Assembly (NCBI RefSeq): GCF_022346995.1
Contig: NZ_JAKRNM010000001.1
Location: 806,001 to 870,000, forward strand
DNA length: 64,000 nt
Source of the DNA: Paenibacillus sp. ACRRY
GTDB taxonomy: Bacteria; Bacillota; Bacilli; Paenibacillales; Paenibacillaceae
Direction of reading: 5' to 3'
Each line of letters starts with the position of its first letter. The stretch's first letter is position 1. Below, in pieces: positions 54,946 through 63,641 of the stretch. The notes under the pieces were generated by a model. The model was not told the DNA's origin and made no database searches. It saw only the letters and a program-made list of their open reading frames with translations. Position numbers and translations under genes: made by a program.

Positions 54946-55557
54946 GTGTTCCTGCTTGTTTTATTTATGACTTTAAATGGGTATTCGAAAATCCTTACAG
55001 TAGGGGTCGGTATGGGGGCAACCCTTGTTGCGTTTATCATCCACTACTTTTATCCTTTAGCTCTTGAGAAGCGTATGGATCGTGTGGAATTCTTTTTACG
55101 TGGCCAGAAAAATACACCTGAAATTTATATTCAATATGTACTTGCGAATAGATTCGAGGATGAATCAAGAATGGTTATGGAGCAGATTATGAGCAAACAT
55201 AAAAAGGAAAAGGCACAAGCAGTGTACAAGGCAGCTTATGGGGTTTATCGCAAGGATATGCATGATGTTCGGGAAGCCGTACCGTATATCCGATTTTCGG
55301 ATTACCGTGCATATTATGAAACCATTTTACTATCGGAGGACGAGAAAAGTACTCAGGCACGAGAATGTCTCAAGTCAATTAAAAAGCGCTGGATGAGATC
55401 TGCGTTGCTCGCGGAAATAGAAATTAAAGCAGGTCATCGAGAAACGGCCATCAAGCATGCAAGGGAAGCAATTAATGCTTCGAGAGGCGTTCATCGTTAT
55501 GTGTTACATAAAGAATACGAAAGAATATTACCGGAAGCAGTTGCGTCTGTGTCGTAA
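54946..55557 (+). CDS. Membrane-anchored protein with TPR-like helical region
   Basis: 203 residues, GTG 54946 with AAGGAG 6 bases upstream. Two N-terminal hydrophobic spans (FLLVLFMTLNGYSKIL and TVGVGMGATLVAFIIHYFYP) are followed by a ~150-residue cytoplasmic helical region with repeated short helix pairs, reminiscent of tetratricopeptide repeats. Function unknown. Confidence 0.6.
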   Translation: MFLLVLFMTLNGYSKILTVGVGMGATLVAFIIHYFYPLALEKRMDRVEFFLRGQKNTPEIYIQYVLANRFEDESRMVMEQIMSKHKKEKAQAVYKAAYGVYRKDMHDVREAVPYIRFSDYRAYYETILLSEDEKSTQARECLKSIKKRWMRSALLAEIEIKAGHRETAIKHAREAINASRGVHRYVLHKEYERILPEAVASVS

Positions 55558-55628
55558 AACGTGAAAGCCTGTAGTCAGGCTGCTCAGGGCTGGCTTGACT
55601 ACATGTGAACGAGACGATGTAAAAGGCA

Positions 55629-55765
55629 AGAAGGATATATGATGAACTCAAATTCAACCGTAACATCAACACTTTTAATATCAAAGAAACGGTAGTAGAG
55701 CAAATAAGCACTGATGATTTATCCATGCGAATAAGAAATTACCTTCAGAAGGCATCTCAATGCTA
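55629..55765 (+). pseudogene. C-terminal remnant of an unidentified protein
   Basis: A ~43-codon open stretch with no start codon, reading RIYDELKFNRNINTFNIKET and ending LSMRIRNYLQKASQC, with its stop overlapping the start of the next gene. Such an overlap is typical of a toxin or partner gene just before its immunity gene, of which only the last codons remain (inference). Confidence 0.35.
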
Positions 55766-56625
55766 AACAAAGAGGAAGTAATACGACAGCTCGAACAAGT
55801 GGGTCTAAAAGAATATGGTAATGCTATTGCCAACTGGGTTTTTCCGACGGCTCAACTATTTCTGAGCCCCGTTTCCGATTCTGATATTCTTTTAGGAGGA
55901 AGTAAGGTAGGAGGTAATCCAGATCTTCCTGAAGACCTCGAATGGCTAACGTGGAAAGAATATGATATGTCTTTTATCTTGCAGATTAACTTATCTGATT
56001 GCCCTCAACAGTTGTCTCTTCCGACGAGTGGACTACTATCCTTTTTTTATGCTGTAAAACCTATGTATGCAGAGATGGGAGGTTATAATGATCCTTCTAC
56101 ATGCCGAGTGTTCTACTTCGATTCTGATCGTCTCGAAAAATCAGCACGAAGAAACACACCTACAAGTTTAACTGATTTAGAAAAGCTGAAGCCGAATCAG
56201 ATTTTATTTGAGCATAATTTTTCAGTACCCACCGCTGAGTCAGCTTACCTCGAAAGCCTGGGACTCGGCTGGAATGGAAACATTGAGAATTTTGAGAAGT
56301 ACTGGAGATTATTTTTACCGAATTGGAGTACAAAAGGATATATTAATCGACTTATGGGCCATCCGGATCCAATTCAGGGAGATATGCAAGTTAGTTGTGA
56401 GTTAACTTATGGACCGTATAAGTGGATTGAAAACAATGACCCTGAGATTCGAGGTAAAGTATTGAATTCTGCACTAAAGTGGCGATTACTTCTACAAATA
56501 GACTCGGAAGAAGAAAAGACAGGGGTGATGTGGGAGATTCTGGTAGAATTTATTATTGGATCCATGAAGATGATCTTGCGAATCTATGTTTTGAACGAGT
56601 AATTTGTGTGATGCAATGTACGTAA
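55760..56625 (+). pseudogene. YwqG/DUF1963-family protein with a one-base deletion near the 3' end
   Basis: The frame from ATG 55760 has the DUF1963 (YwqG) features: LLGGSKVGGNPDLPEDLEWL near 53, MSFILQINLSDCP near 78, LLSFFYAVKP near 100, HPDPIQGDMQVSCEL near 208. At about 56530 the expected family ending is found in another frame: DSGRIYYWIHEDDLANLCFE then RVICVMQCT, ending at TAA 56623. Restoring one G in the TGTGGGAGATT run would rejoin both parts (~288 residues). As read, translation runs on to 56602 in the wrong frame. DUF1963 proteins often accompany polymorphic toxin loci. Confidence 0.7.
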
Positions 56626-56673
56626 GGTAAAACGAAATAGTAGTGGTTATTATGAGAAGTGGAGGGAGTAGAT

Positions 56674-56994
56674 ATGGCGAATAGGATGTGTTTAGGATGT
56701 CAGCTTGCAAACAAAATGATTGATACGAACACAATTTATGAAAATGATTACGTAACTTGTATTTTGGATATTGAGCCACTAAATGAAGGGCATGTTCTCA
56801 TCCTTCCGAAACAACATTACTACGAACTCGATGATTTGGACGATATAACTGCTAACGAAATTATGAAGGCATCTATCTTGCTAAAAAGGCTGATCCAAAC
56901 ACAATTCAATCCAGATGGAATAACCATCATTCAAAATGGGGTTGAATTTAACGATTTGTCGCATTATCATATGCATGTCTTTGATAGTAATTAA
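56674..56994 (+). CDS. HIT-family nucleotide-binding protein, C-terminally truncated
   Basis: 106 residues from ATG 56674 (GGAGGG upstream; an upstream in-frame ATG at 56659 lies before that site). It has the HIT fold: CLGCQLANK near 6 (zinc-type Cys pair), EGHVLILPKQHYYEL near 42, and the histidine triad HYHMHVF at the end. Family members of this type usually run on ~35 residues after the triad; here the frame stops three residues later (DSN), so the last helix is missing. Activity is doubtful. Confidence 0.7.
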   Translation: MANRMCLGCQLANKMIDTNTIYENDYVTCILDIEPLNEGHVLILPKQHYYELDDLDDITANEIMKASILLKRLIQTQFNPDGITIIQNGVEFNDLSHYHMHVFDSN

Positions 56995-57107
56995 ACTAGC
57001 TGGATGCAAGCTTATGATAGAGACATAAGGGGAAACGCTCAACTTACTCGGCTACATATCATTACTAAGCAAACAACTAAGTTGAATAAAATGAGGGGGG
57101 GAAGGGA

Positions 57108-57446
57108 TTGTCTGTATGGAAAAAGCAAGTTTTAAAATATTTTGAGATCATAGGATATTTCGTTATTGGTTTCATTTTAACTGAAAATGTACTGAGATAC
57201 ATTTATGAGTATTTTGATATTCATTTTATGGGGAACGTATGGGTTAACTGGTTTGGGCTCTCCTATCTTTTGTTTTTTATTTGTACTATAACCTGTTCTC
57301 AAATTGTAATTAATAATAACAGTATCTTTAGAAAACGTATAAAATCAATAACCTTTTGGATTTTTTTGTTGGCTCTATTTATGCCGTCTTTATCCCTTTT
57401 GTTAAAGGTGAAAATCCATTCTAATTCAACTAACGGGAGGTTTTAA
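57108..57446 (+). CDS. Small membrane protein, end overlapping a repeat
   Basis: 112 residues, TTG 57108 after GAGGGGGGGAAGGGA. Three hydrophobic segments (IIGYFVIGFILTENVL, FGLSYLLFFICTITCSQIVI, FWIFLLALFMPSLSLLL). The last six codons lie within a CTAACGGGAGG palindromic repeat, so the original C-terminus may have been replaced. No family recognised. Confidence 0.5.
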   Translation: MSVWKKQVLKYFEIIGYFVIGFILTENVLRYIYEYFDIHFMGNVWVNWFGLSYLLFFICTITCSQIVINNNSIFRKRIKSITFWIFLLALFMPSLSLLLKVKIHSNSTNGRF

Positions 57447-57468
57447 TTACCCGAGCAGCTGGTTGAAT
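57424..57468. repeat. Palindromic repeat with CTAACGGG core
   Basis: ATTCAAC (57424-57430) pairs with GTTGAAT (57462-57468); CGGG and CCCG form inner pairs. Same core as at 1886, 7983, 54626 and 59397. Confidence 0.55.
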
Positions 57469-57505
57469 CTTTAAAAAAAATTGTCCTTGAAAGGAGTTTT
57501 TCAGG

Positions 57506-58054
57506 GTGGAAGCAATTATGGTAACGCCACATGTCGGCATCGGTCCTTTTCAGCTAGGGATGAGTAGGGAAAAGGTGGAGCAGACCTTTCAGAATATGGA
57601 CTATTGGAGAGCTGATGATGGGATACCCGTTAATCCCAGTTATATCGAGATGCTGTTTACGCGCAGTCATTTTGAATACGATTCCAACGGCAGGGTAAAA
57701 TTCATTCAACTAATGAACCCACACTATCATAGTCAATTTCATATCCCTTGTTTATTTCAAGACATGGATGTCTTCACGACTAAGGCTGAGGATTTGATCA
57801 ATACTCTTATGAAAAAGTATCCAATGATCGGGGATGATGATCCAAGAACGGGGTATTCCTTTGCGTTTCAAGAACTCGAGCTGTGCTTCTGGCGAGAAGG
57901 CATTATGAATGATGAAATCTTGAAAGACCCGGATTTTCTGGAAATGAGCGAAGAAAATCAAGCGCTCGAAAAGCGTTATTACTATTTTACGACCGTCTCG
58001 ATCGGCGCACCAGGATATTTCGACTTCATGGATGACAACTCAAAGGAATCATAA
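57506..58054 (+). CDS. Uncharacterised soluble protein (immunity-like setting)
   Basis: 182 residues, GTG 57506 (AAAGGAG ~12 bases upstream; ATG 57518 is the next candidate). It begins with GIGPFQLGMSREKVEQTF, a start seen in many small orphan proteins of Bacillales. No signal peptide or helix. I do not recognise a named family. Its setting among orphan and broken accessory genes suggests an immunity or defence-related role (inference). Confidence 0.5.
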   Translation: MEAIMVTPHVGIGPFQLGMSREKVEQTFQNMDYWRADDGIPVNPSYIEMLFTRSHFEYDSNGRVKFIQLMNPHYHSQFHIPCLFQDMDVFTTKAEDLINTLMKKYPMIGDDDPRTGYSFAFQELELCFWREGIMNDEILKDPDFLEMSEENQALEKRYYYFTTVSIGAPGYFDFMDDNSKES

Positions 58055-58187
58055 AAATAGGGGGAAGCAAGCTGAGCGTTTGATATAAGGGAAAGAATGT
58101 TGTGTATCTATTCAATTGCGTGATCGAACTCATTTGAACGCATGTGTGAGAATATGTACGGTGCATACGAAAAGGAGGGAAGATGAT

Positions 58188-59237
58188 TTGAATCTTAAAG
58201 ATTTCCTAGTAATTAAAAGAGCAACCGATAGTTTGGGAGAAGGAGAATTAAAACCCTATCTTCAATTTATGCTGGCTAAAATCAAATTGATGAAGCAGCA
58301 AGAGGGAACAAGTGAAACCGTAGCTCACGAACTAATTGAACTATATGATGAGCTGATGAGTCTTCAAGAGAGAAGAATATTCTGGTCTCCAGTACCTACT
58401 TGTACTCACGTTCATATTGTGATTGGGGAATCCTTTGCGGGCAGCATGAAACAAGCTTTAAGAGGACTCGGTTTCGAAGAAACGCATAAGGTTATAACGT
58501 TAAAGGATAACTACGCTATTGGTCCGCTTGGCCTGAACTCAGCAGAAGGACGTATGGAACGCAGGAATTGGTTTAGCAATAACATCATCGGTGGATTTGA
58601 AGAATATGATGAATTTGAAAATGAATACAATGAGACTCTAGTCAAATTAGATCTAATACCGGAAGGAGCAGAGATCGTTGTTTGGACTAGTAGCAATGCT
58701 TGTGAGCAGATAGGCTTACGCCATGCGGTTCACTTACTTCGCAGTAAACCTAATGCTATCTCGTTATATGATGCTTGTGCAGTCTGTGAAGAACTTTACA
58801 ACCTGCCTGATGCATTCATACATTACAGGTGCTCAGGAGAGATCCCATCTGAAAAGCTGCGGGAAGCAATCAGCAGGTTAGACGACAAGAAAAGATTAGA
58901 CTCTGCTGATACTGCACGTCTGGAAGAAGAATGGAAGGTCATCACGGAGCAGTCAGGAACTTTACGTATTTGGAGTGAGCAAGCTGTTTTAGAAGTGCCA
59001 GCGGATTATTATGATGATTACCTGTTAGAGAAATTAGACGATCTTAAGCCTCCTGCTGGTAATCAGGGTTTCTTGAAATCAGCCCGTCTTATTGGAGAGG
59101 CCATCGGATACTGTGAGCAATATATCGGAGATGCTTATTTCGAATATCGGTTAAGGGAGCTCATCTATAAAGGAGTTCTTGAAATTAAAGGCGTACCCGC
59201 AGGGATGCGCTTTTATAGCATCAGACGCAAGCAATAA
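58188..59237 (+). CDS. DUF1835/DUF3658 domain protein
   Basis: 349 residues from TTG 58188, which follows AAGGAGGG; the frame is open back to 58116 without another ribosome binding site. After a ~70-residue N-terminal region comes the DUF1835 domain (~75-195) with HVHIVIGESFAGSMKQAL and DNYAIGPLGL, then DUF3658 (~235-345) with a basic end. Widespread in Bacillales; biochemical function unknown. Confidence 0.75.
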   Translation: MNLKDFLVIKRATDSLGEGELKPYLQFMLAKIKLMKQQEGTSETVAHELIELYDELMSLQERRIFWSPVPTCTHVHIVIGESFAGSMKQALRGLGFEETHKVITLKDNYAIGPLGLNSAEGRMERRNWFSNNIIGGFEEYDEFENEYNETLVKLDLIPEGAEIVVWTSSNACEQIGLRHAVHLLRSKPNAISLYDACAVCEELYNLPDAFIHYRCSGEIPSEKLREAISRLDDKKRLDSADTARLEEEWKVITEQSGTLRIWSEQAVLEVPADYYDDYLLEKLDDLKPPAGNQGFLKSARLIGEAIGYCEQYIGDAYFEYRLRELIYKGVLEIKGVPAGMRFYSIRRKQ

Positions 59238-59269
59238 TATCAATTGTTTTTAAGTTAGGAGGTATACGT

Positions 59270-59392
59270 ATGAGTGGTCTTCATCTAATTGAGGAGATCG
59301 AGTTTGAAATAAATGAAAATTTGTCGGGGGACAAGAACATGTTCCTATTCCTGATTAGGTGTATATCTAATCGTCATTTGCCCGTTAATTAA
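59270..59392 (+). pseudogene. Gene start cut off by repeat copy E
   Basis: ATG 59270 after AGGAGG opens MSGLHLIEEIEFEINENL, after which the frame enters the palindromic repeat (GTCGGGGGACAAGAACATG) and ends within it after 40 residues. The strong start and abrupt junction show an original gene whose remainder has been lost. Confidence 0.6.
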
Positions 59393-59412
59393 TGAGCTAA
59401 CGGGCAGGTTAG
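59323..59412. repeat. Composite palindromic repeat, copy E (internally deleted)
   Basis: GTCGGGGGACAAGAACATG, then directly TTCCTATT...GATTAGGTGTATATCTAATC and the final hairpin CTAAC-GGGCAG-GTTAG (59397-59412). Compared with copy B it lacks everything between the two GGACAAGAACATxTTCC direct repeats, including both central hairpins, as expected from recombination between these repeats. Confidence 0.75.
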
Positions 59413-59439
59413 TTACAAACTCCACATATTATAAAGATC

Positions 59440-60843
59440 TTATCTTTGATAAAGATTTAGCAACTCGCTTAACAACTTCAATCCTACCTTTAACTCTTCC
59501 ATATTAGACGTGGAAGAAAGCGCGACTCTCAAATGATCAGGCTCTTTACTAAAAGAACTCAAAAAACGATTGGAGTGAAACACACGAATGCCATTATCTA
59601 AGAAATACCTTTCGGTAAGAAGGTTTTTTTTAGATTGTGGTATAGGAAGCCATCGAAAAAAACTCAGCGGATGTCCGGCTTGAGGTGAAAGTGAAAAATA
59701 TTTTCTAAACAATTGGCTGCCTTCTTCAGCTAATTGTTTTTTTCTTTCGACGATCTTTTGAGCTTGTCCAGTGAGAATTAGCTCTGTGATAATCTCGACA
59801 TCCAAAGAAGATGTCTTGACGTTGACGTTATATATCGCCTTAATCATCTTACTTTTAAATACTTCGTTAAATACAACGTATGCCACTCTTAGCCCTGAAC
59901 AGATGGATTTGGATGTACTGCATATGTAGACAGTTTGATTTGGTAGCATTTGATACATGGGTTGGCCATAATGGTCAATAGTACCAGCTGACAAAAAGGC
60001 ATGAAAGTCATCTTCAATTAGAATTAAGGCATACTTTTGGATAACATGAGCCAATTCCATTTTTCTTTTTATGGGCATCATGATGGTTGTTGGATTCGCA
60101 CAAGATGGCATCAAAAATACTCCATCAATATTCATTTGTTGGCATTGTTCCTCCAAAGCGTCAGGTAGCATTCCGTGCTCATCACCGAGGATGGGGACCA
60201 ACCGGATTTGGTACATTTTCGAAATTTCAATAAAGTTAGCGTAGGTGTAAACATCGACTGCAATTCGGTTACCTGGTTCGAATAAGGCAAATAAGGTAAT
60301 TGCAATGGCGTTTTGTGCTCCCGAAACGATGGCCACATGCTCCGTATCGGCTTGAATCCCTAGTGTTTGCATCCAATTGAGAGCAGCCAATTTATGATGA
60401 GGAATACCGGAAGGATCATTATAATTCAATAACTGCTCCAGATAATTCTTCTCTGCAACTTGTTTGATCACTTCCGAAACCATCTCATTCGTCTGCTCAT
60501 ATGAAGCGACAAAACCAAGATCAATAACTTTATTTGAATTATGTTCTTTCGAGATAGTAACCGATCGAGCAGCATTGGCGCCAACAAAAGTACCGTTACC
60601 TGTAACGCCATATAAGAGTCCTTTAAGTTCGCATAATTTATAGGCACGCGTAATGGTGGTAAAATTCACATCCAGATAATCCGCTAACTCTCGTTGTGGC
60701 GGAAGTTTTGTACCAGGAGCTAAGAATCCATGATTGATATCATGCTCCAGCAATTGTGCTAGAGAACGATAAATAGGACGTCTTAATTGATTTTTGTTGG
60801 GTTTCCATGACATAGGATAGTGATCAAAAGAGTTGAACGGCAT
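59440..60843 (-). CDS. MocR-type regulator: GntR HTH fused to an aminotransferase-like domain
   Basis: 467 residues from ATG 60843 (GAGGTG 7 bases upstream; the longer frame to 60876 is unlikely). The N-terminal GntR winged helix (~15-85) includes LAPGTKLPPQRELADYLDVN. The C-terminal PLP-fold domain (~115-460) includes VAIVSGAQNAI, ALILIEDDFHAFLS and the Lys of STSKSICSGLRVAYVV. MocR proteins sense PLP or an amino-acid-PLP adduct. It diverges from azlCD, so it probably controls branched-chain or other amino acid export. Confidence 0.88.
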   Translation of the reverse strand: MPFNSFDHYPMSWKPNKNQLRRPIYRSLAQLLEHDINHGFLAPGTKLPPQRELADYLDVNFTTITRAYKLCELKGLLYGVTGNGTFVGANAARSVTISKEHNSNKVIDLGFVASYEQTNEMVSEVIKQVAEKNYLEQLLNYNDPSGIPHHKLAALNWMQTLGIQADTEHVAIVSGAQNAIAITLFALFEPGNRIAVDVYTYANFIEISKMYQIRLVPILGDEHGMLPDALEEQCQQMNIDGVFLMPSCANPTTIMMPIKRKMELAHVIQKYALILIEDDFHAFLSAGTIDHYGQPMYQMLPNQTVYICSTSKSICSGLRVAYVVFNEVFKSKMIKAIYNVNVKTSSLDVEIITELILTGQAQKIVERKKQLAEEGSQLFRKYFSLSPQAGHPLSFFRWLPIPQSKKNLLTERYFLDNGIRVFHSNRFLSSFSKEPDHLRVALSSTSNMEELKVGLKLLSELLNLYQR

Positions 60844-60870
60844 GAAGATACACCTCATAACTATATTGTA

Positions 60871-60902
60871 ATACATACAATTATAACATTGATTGTATGT
60901 AT
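60871..60902. promoter_or_regulatory. Operator region between the MocR gene and azlC
   Basis: ATACATACAAT (60871-60881) and ATTGTATGTAT (60892-60902) form a perfect 11-bp inverted repeat. A further ATTGTA at 60865-60870 makes three related half-sites (ATTGTA/TACAAT/ATTGTA), the multi-site layout common for MocR proteins. Confidence 0.65.
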
Positions 60903-60952
60903 TTCTGTTGTTAAACTGACAAAGTATTGAATGTTCAGAAGGAGATGCAGAA

Positions 60953-61672
60953 ATGTTAAAAAATAATAATCTACTCTTGCCGGCTTTAAAAGAAGCTTTC
61001 CCACCTACGATTCCAATCCTAGCTGGCTTTATGTTTTTAGGAATCGCTTATGGTATTCTGATGAACCTTTCCGGATTCAATGTGATTTATGCTGTTCTTA
61101 TGGCACTACTTATTTTTGCCGGTTCCATGGAATTTGTTGCAGTGAATTTGCTACTCAGTTCATTTAATCCACTTGGAGCCTTGCTCATGACCTTGATGGT
61201 TAACGCAAGGCATCTTTTTTATGGAATATCAATGCTTGATAAATATAAAGGTACGGGTTTTAAAAAAATATATTTGATCTTTGGATTATGCGATGAATCA
61301 TTCTCAATTAACTATACAGCGGATATTCCACAAAACGTGGATAGGGGATGGTATATGTTCTTCATAACGTTCCTAAATCATAGCTATTGGGTTGTTGGTG
61401 CAGCGATAGGTGGGATTTTTGGATCACTAGTTACCCTTAACATGCAGGGACTAGACTTTGTGATGACAGCTCTATTCATTGTTATTTTCATCGAGCAATG
61501 GATGAAGGAAGGCACACATGATAGTGCATTGCTGGGTTTAGGAATATCCATTTTATGTCTTATTATCTTTGACAGTACAAACTTTATCATTCCCTCCATG
61601 ATGGGGCTTCTTATTACTCTTACACTTATGCGAAAAAAAATAGAGAATAGAGGTGAATCTGCATGTCCATGA
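60953..61672 (+). CDS. azlC: AzlC-family branched-chain amino acid exporter, large subunit
   Basis: 239 residues, ATG 60953 after AGAAGGAG. Seven or so helices; family markers are [20 protein letters not shown] near 15, [13 protein letters not shown] near 60 and [14 protein letters not shown] near 85. With AzlD it exports branched-chain amino acids or analogues. Overlaps azlD by 10 bases. Confidence 0.9.
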   Translation: MLKNNNLLLPALKEAFPPTIPILAGFMFLGIAYGILMNLSGFNVIYAVLMALLIFAGSMEFVAVNLLLSSFNPLGALLMTLMVNARHLFYGISMLDKYKGTGFKKIYLIFGLCDESFSINYTADIPQNVDRGWYMFFITFLNHSYWVVGAAIGGIFGSLVTLNMQGLDFVMTALFIVIFIEQWMKEGTHDSALLGLGISILCLIIFDSTNFIIPSMMGLLITLTLMRKKIENRGESACP

Positions 61673-61995
61673 CGTCTTTGGAAATCGTCATAACTATAGC
61701 AATGGTAGTACTGGGTACAATGATGACCCGGTTTATCCCATTTATTTTGTTCCCACCAGGTCGCCCCACGCCAAAATATGTACAGTACCTGGGCAAGGTC
61801 CTACCCTCAGCTGCACTGGGACTACTTGTAATCTATAGTATTAAAGATATTTCTTTTTTTTCTGAATCTTATGGTATACCCGAAATCTTATCAATTCTTA
61901 TTGTCATCTTACTTCATTATTGGAAAAGAAATATGTTGCTATCCATCGCAGGCGGTACTTTACTTTATATGATCTTTGTCCAGTTTGTATTTTAA
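61663..61995 (+). CDS. azlD: AzlD-family exporter small subunit
   Basis: 110 residues, four hydrophobic segments, with [19 protein letters not shown] near 22 and [15 protein letters not shown] near 47, both typical of AzlD. ATG 61663 lies within the end of azlC after AGAGGTG. Confidence 0.9.
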   Translation: MSMTSLEIVITIAMVVLGTMMTRFIPFILFPPGRPTPKYVQYLGKVLPSAALGLLVIYSIKDISFFSESYGIPEILSILIVILLHYWKRNMLLSIAGGTLLYMIFVQFVF

Positions 61996-62013
61996 ATAGA
62001 ATGGAGCGCTAAA

Positions 62014-62109
62014 ATGAGAATCAGTCCAGACTTTATTGGATCATCATCTATATCGAGGATGAAACTGTGCTTCATAGGAGCTGGTTCTGTGGCTGACGCA
62101 TCAAGTTAA
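62014..62109 (+). pseudogene. Short remnant resembling the start of pyrroline-5-carboxylate reductase
   Basis: ATG 62014 (GGAG 7 bases upstream) opens a 31-residue frame that includes MKLCFIGAGSVADA, like the Rossmann start of ProC (MKLCFIGAGSMAEA), and then stops. Everything after is missing. It is probably debris. Confidence 0.4.
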
Positions 62110-62117
62110 AATTAAAA

Positions 62118-62149
62118 GGCATGAGCCGGTACAATACCGAGCTCATGCC
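62118..62149. terminator. Long hairpin between azlD and the sigma factor gene
   Basis: GGCATGAGC-CGGTA-CAA-TACCG-A-GCTCATGCC, a 14-bp stem with one bulge and a 3-base loop. On the minus strand it is followed by TTTTAATTTT, so it best serves as the terminator of the minus-strand sigma gene; a role for azlCD is also possible. Confidence 0.6.
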
Positions 62150-62239
62150 CAACAAGTTGCATAAGAACATTTGTCTAACTTTAAGGGATCATTTCACGTG
62201 ATCGGTTGCTTATTTCGTCAACGTGCAGAAGCCAGTTTT

Positions 62240-62716
62240 TTATGAGATGACTTTCGACCGAATACGATTAACAGCATGAAATACTGAAGCTTTGATCATG
62301 CTTTCACTGCGGTTAACCAGGTCTGAGGTTTCCTTAATGGAATATCCATGAAGAATGCGTAGTTCTAAGATTTTCCGATGTTCTTTGTTGACAACATGTG
62401 AGACCAGATCCTCGACGCTTTCATCAATTTCAAGACTGAATGTGTCTAAGTGATATTGAGGTAAGTTCAAACGACTGTCGCGCTTTAGAGTACGGATTTT
62501 CCTACGCAAGTTATCCATAGCAAGGTTACGAGCGATTCGTTTGAGATAGTACAGGATCCGTTCTTCAGGAATATCAATAGAAACGCGCATCAACTTAATG
62601 AAGCAGTCCTGAGCCAGATCCTCTGCATCTTGAGCTTGCTTAATGAATTGAGCTAGATACCTTGTAATTTCTGATTTATAGTTAACATAAGCATCATGTA
62701 TTTGTATGTCATTCAT
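62240..62716 (-). CDS. ECF-type sigma-70 family factor
   Basis: 158 residues, ATG 62716 with GGAGG upstream (11-base spacing). Region 2 (~20-75) has DAEDLAQDCFIKLMR and YYLKRIARNLAMDNLRRK; region 4 (~105-155) has KILELRILHGYSIKETSDLV and MIKASVFHAVNRIRSK. No anti-sigma gene follows. The stimulus is unknown. Confidence 0.85.
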   Translation of the reverse strand: MNDIQIHDAYVNYKSEITRYLAQFIKQAQDAEDLAQDCFIKLMRVSIDIPEERILYYLKRIARNLAMDNLRRKIRTLKRDSRLNLPQYHLDTFSLEIDESVEDLVSHVVNKEHRKILELRILHGYSIKETSDLVNRSESMIKASVFHAVNRIRSKVIS

Positions 62717-62927
62717 GTGGTACGAAGCCTCCTGGAAATACAGATTAGTTCAATGTCGGTTTTGGTTGTTTTCTGTATGATGTAAGTATACCGGGAGGTT
62801 GTATCCAAACCGTACGAATTTGTATCGGAGTTGTAACATTTACTGTTTCCCTCTGTTCAAAGATACTATTTGAGATAGAGAATATATGCAGATGAATTTT
62901 AAAGAGCAAGGAGACTACGATGAGATC

Positions 62928-63641
62928 ATGAGATTAAGAGAGATTTTGATTGTTGAGGATGAGGAGTCCATTCGTGATATTTTATCCTATTCGTTACGCA
63001 AGGAAGGATTCCAGATGAAGGAAGCTGCTTCGGGAAAAGAGGCTCTGGAATTGCTACAAGACTCAAAGCCCGATCTAATCTTGTTAGATCTGATGTTACC
63101 CGACATGAGTGGTTTTGATGTGTGCAGACAACTATCTGTAAATTCCAAAATACCCGTTATTATGATTACGGCAAAGTCCGATATGTTGGACAAGGTCCTT
63201 GGTATGGAGCTCGGAGCGGATGATTATATTACAAAGCCTTTTGATATCCGGGAAGTGGTTGCGCGTATTCGAGCTATTTTCCGTAGGATTGATCTCATTA
63301 GTGATACGTTGGACAACCAGTCATACGAAGTTGTCCGACTCGGCAAGCACATTGAGATTCGTAAAGACGAACGTGAAGTGCGGAAGAACGGGGAACGGGC
63401 AGAACTTACGAATAAAGAATATGAATTACTATTATTTCTAGTGAATCATCACCGTAAAGTACACACGCGTTCTGAACTTCTAGACAAGGTATGGGGATTT
63501 GAATTTGCAGGAGATACCCGAACGGTGGACATACATGTACAAAGAATTCGCAAAAAGTTGGACAGTGAGGTTCAAGGGATTTCGATAATAGAAACAGTAT
63601 TTGGTGTGGGGTACAAGCTAAATATTCAGGTGCTTGCATGA
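62928..63641 (+). CDS. OmpR/PhoB-type response regulator
   Basis: 237 residues from ATG 62928; AAGGAG lies 14 bases upstream, so starts at 62886 or 62892 cannot be excluded. The receiver has EDEE near 9, Asp in LILLDLMLPDMSG and Lys in YITKPFDI; the winged helix includes ELTNKEYELLLFLVNH and ends TVFGVGYKL. Overlaps the next sensor gene (ATGA). Confidence 0.88.
   Translation: MRLREILIVEDEESIRDILSYSLRKEGFQMKEAASGKEALELLQDSKPDLILLDLMLPDMSGFDVCRQLSVNSKIPVIMITAKSDMLDKVLGMELGADDYITKPFDIREVVARIRAIFRRIDLISDTLDNQSYEVVRLGKHIEIRKDEREVRKNGERAELTNKEYELLLFLVNHHRKVHTRSELLDKVWGFEFAGDTRTVDIHVQRIRKKLDSEVQGISIIETVFGVGYKLNIQVLA

Noticed and set aside
1886..59412. CTAACGGGCAG palindromes as integron attC sites or group II intron ends
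   Set aside because: No integron integrase, no attC-like bulged structure, and no reverse transcriptase or intron domain nearby.
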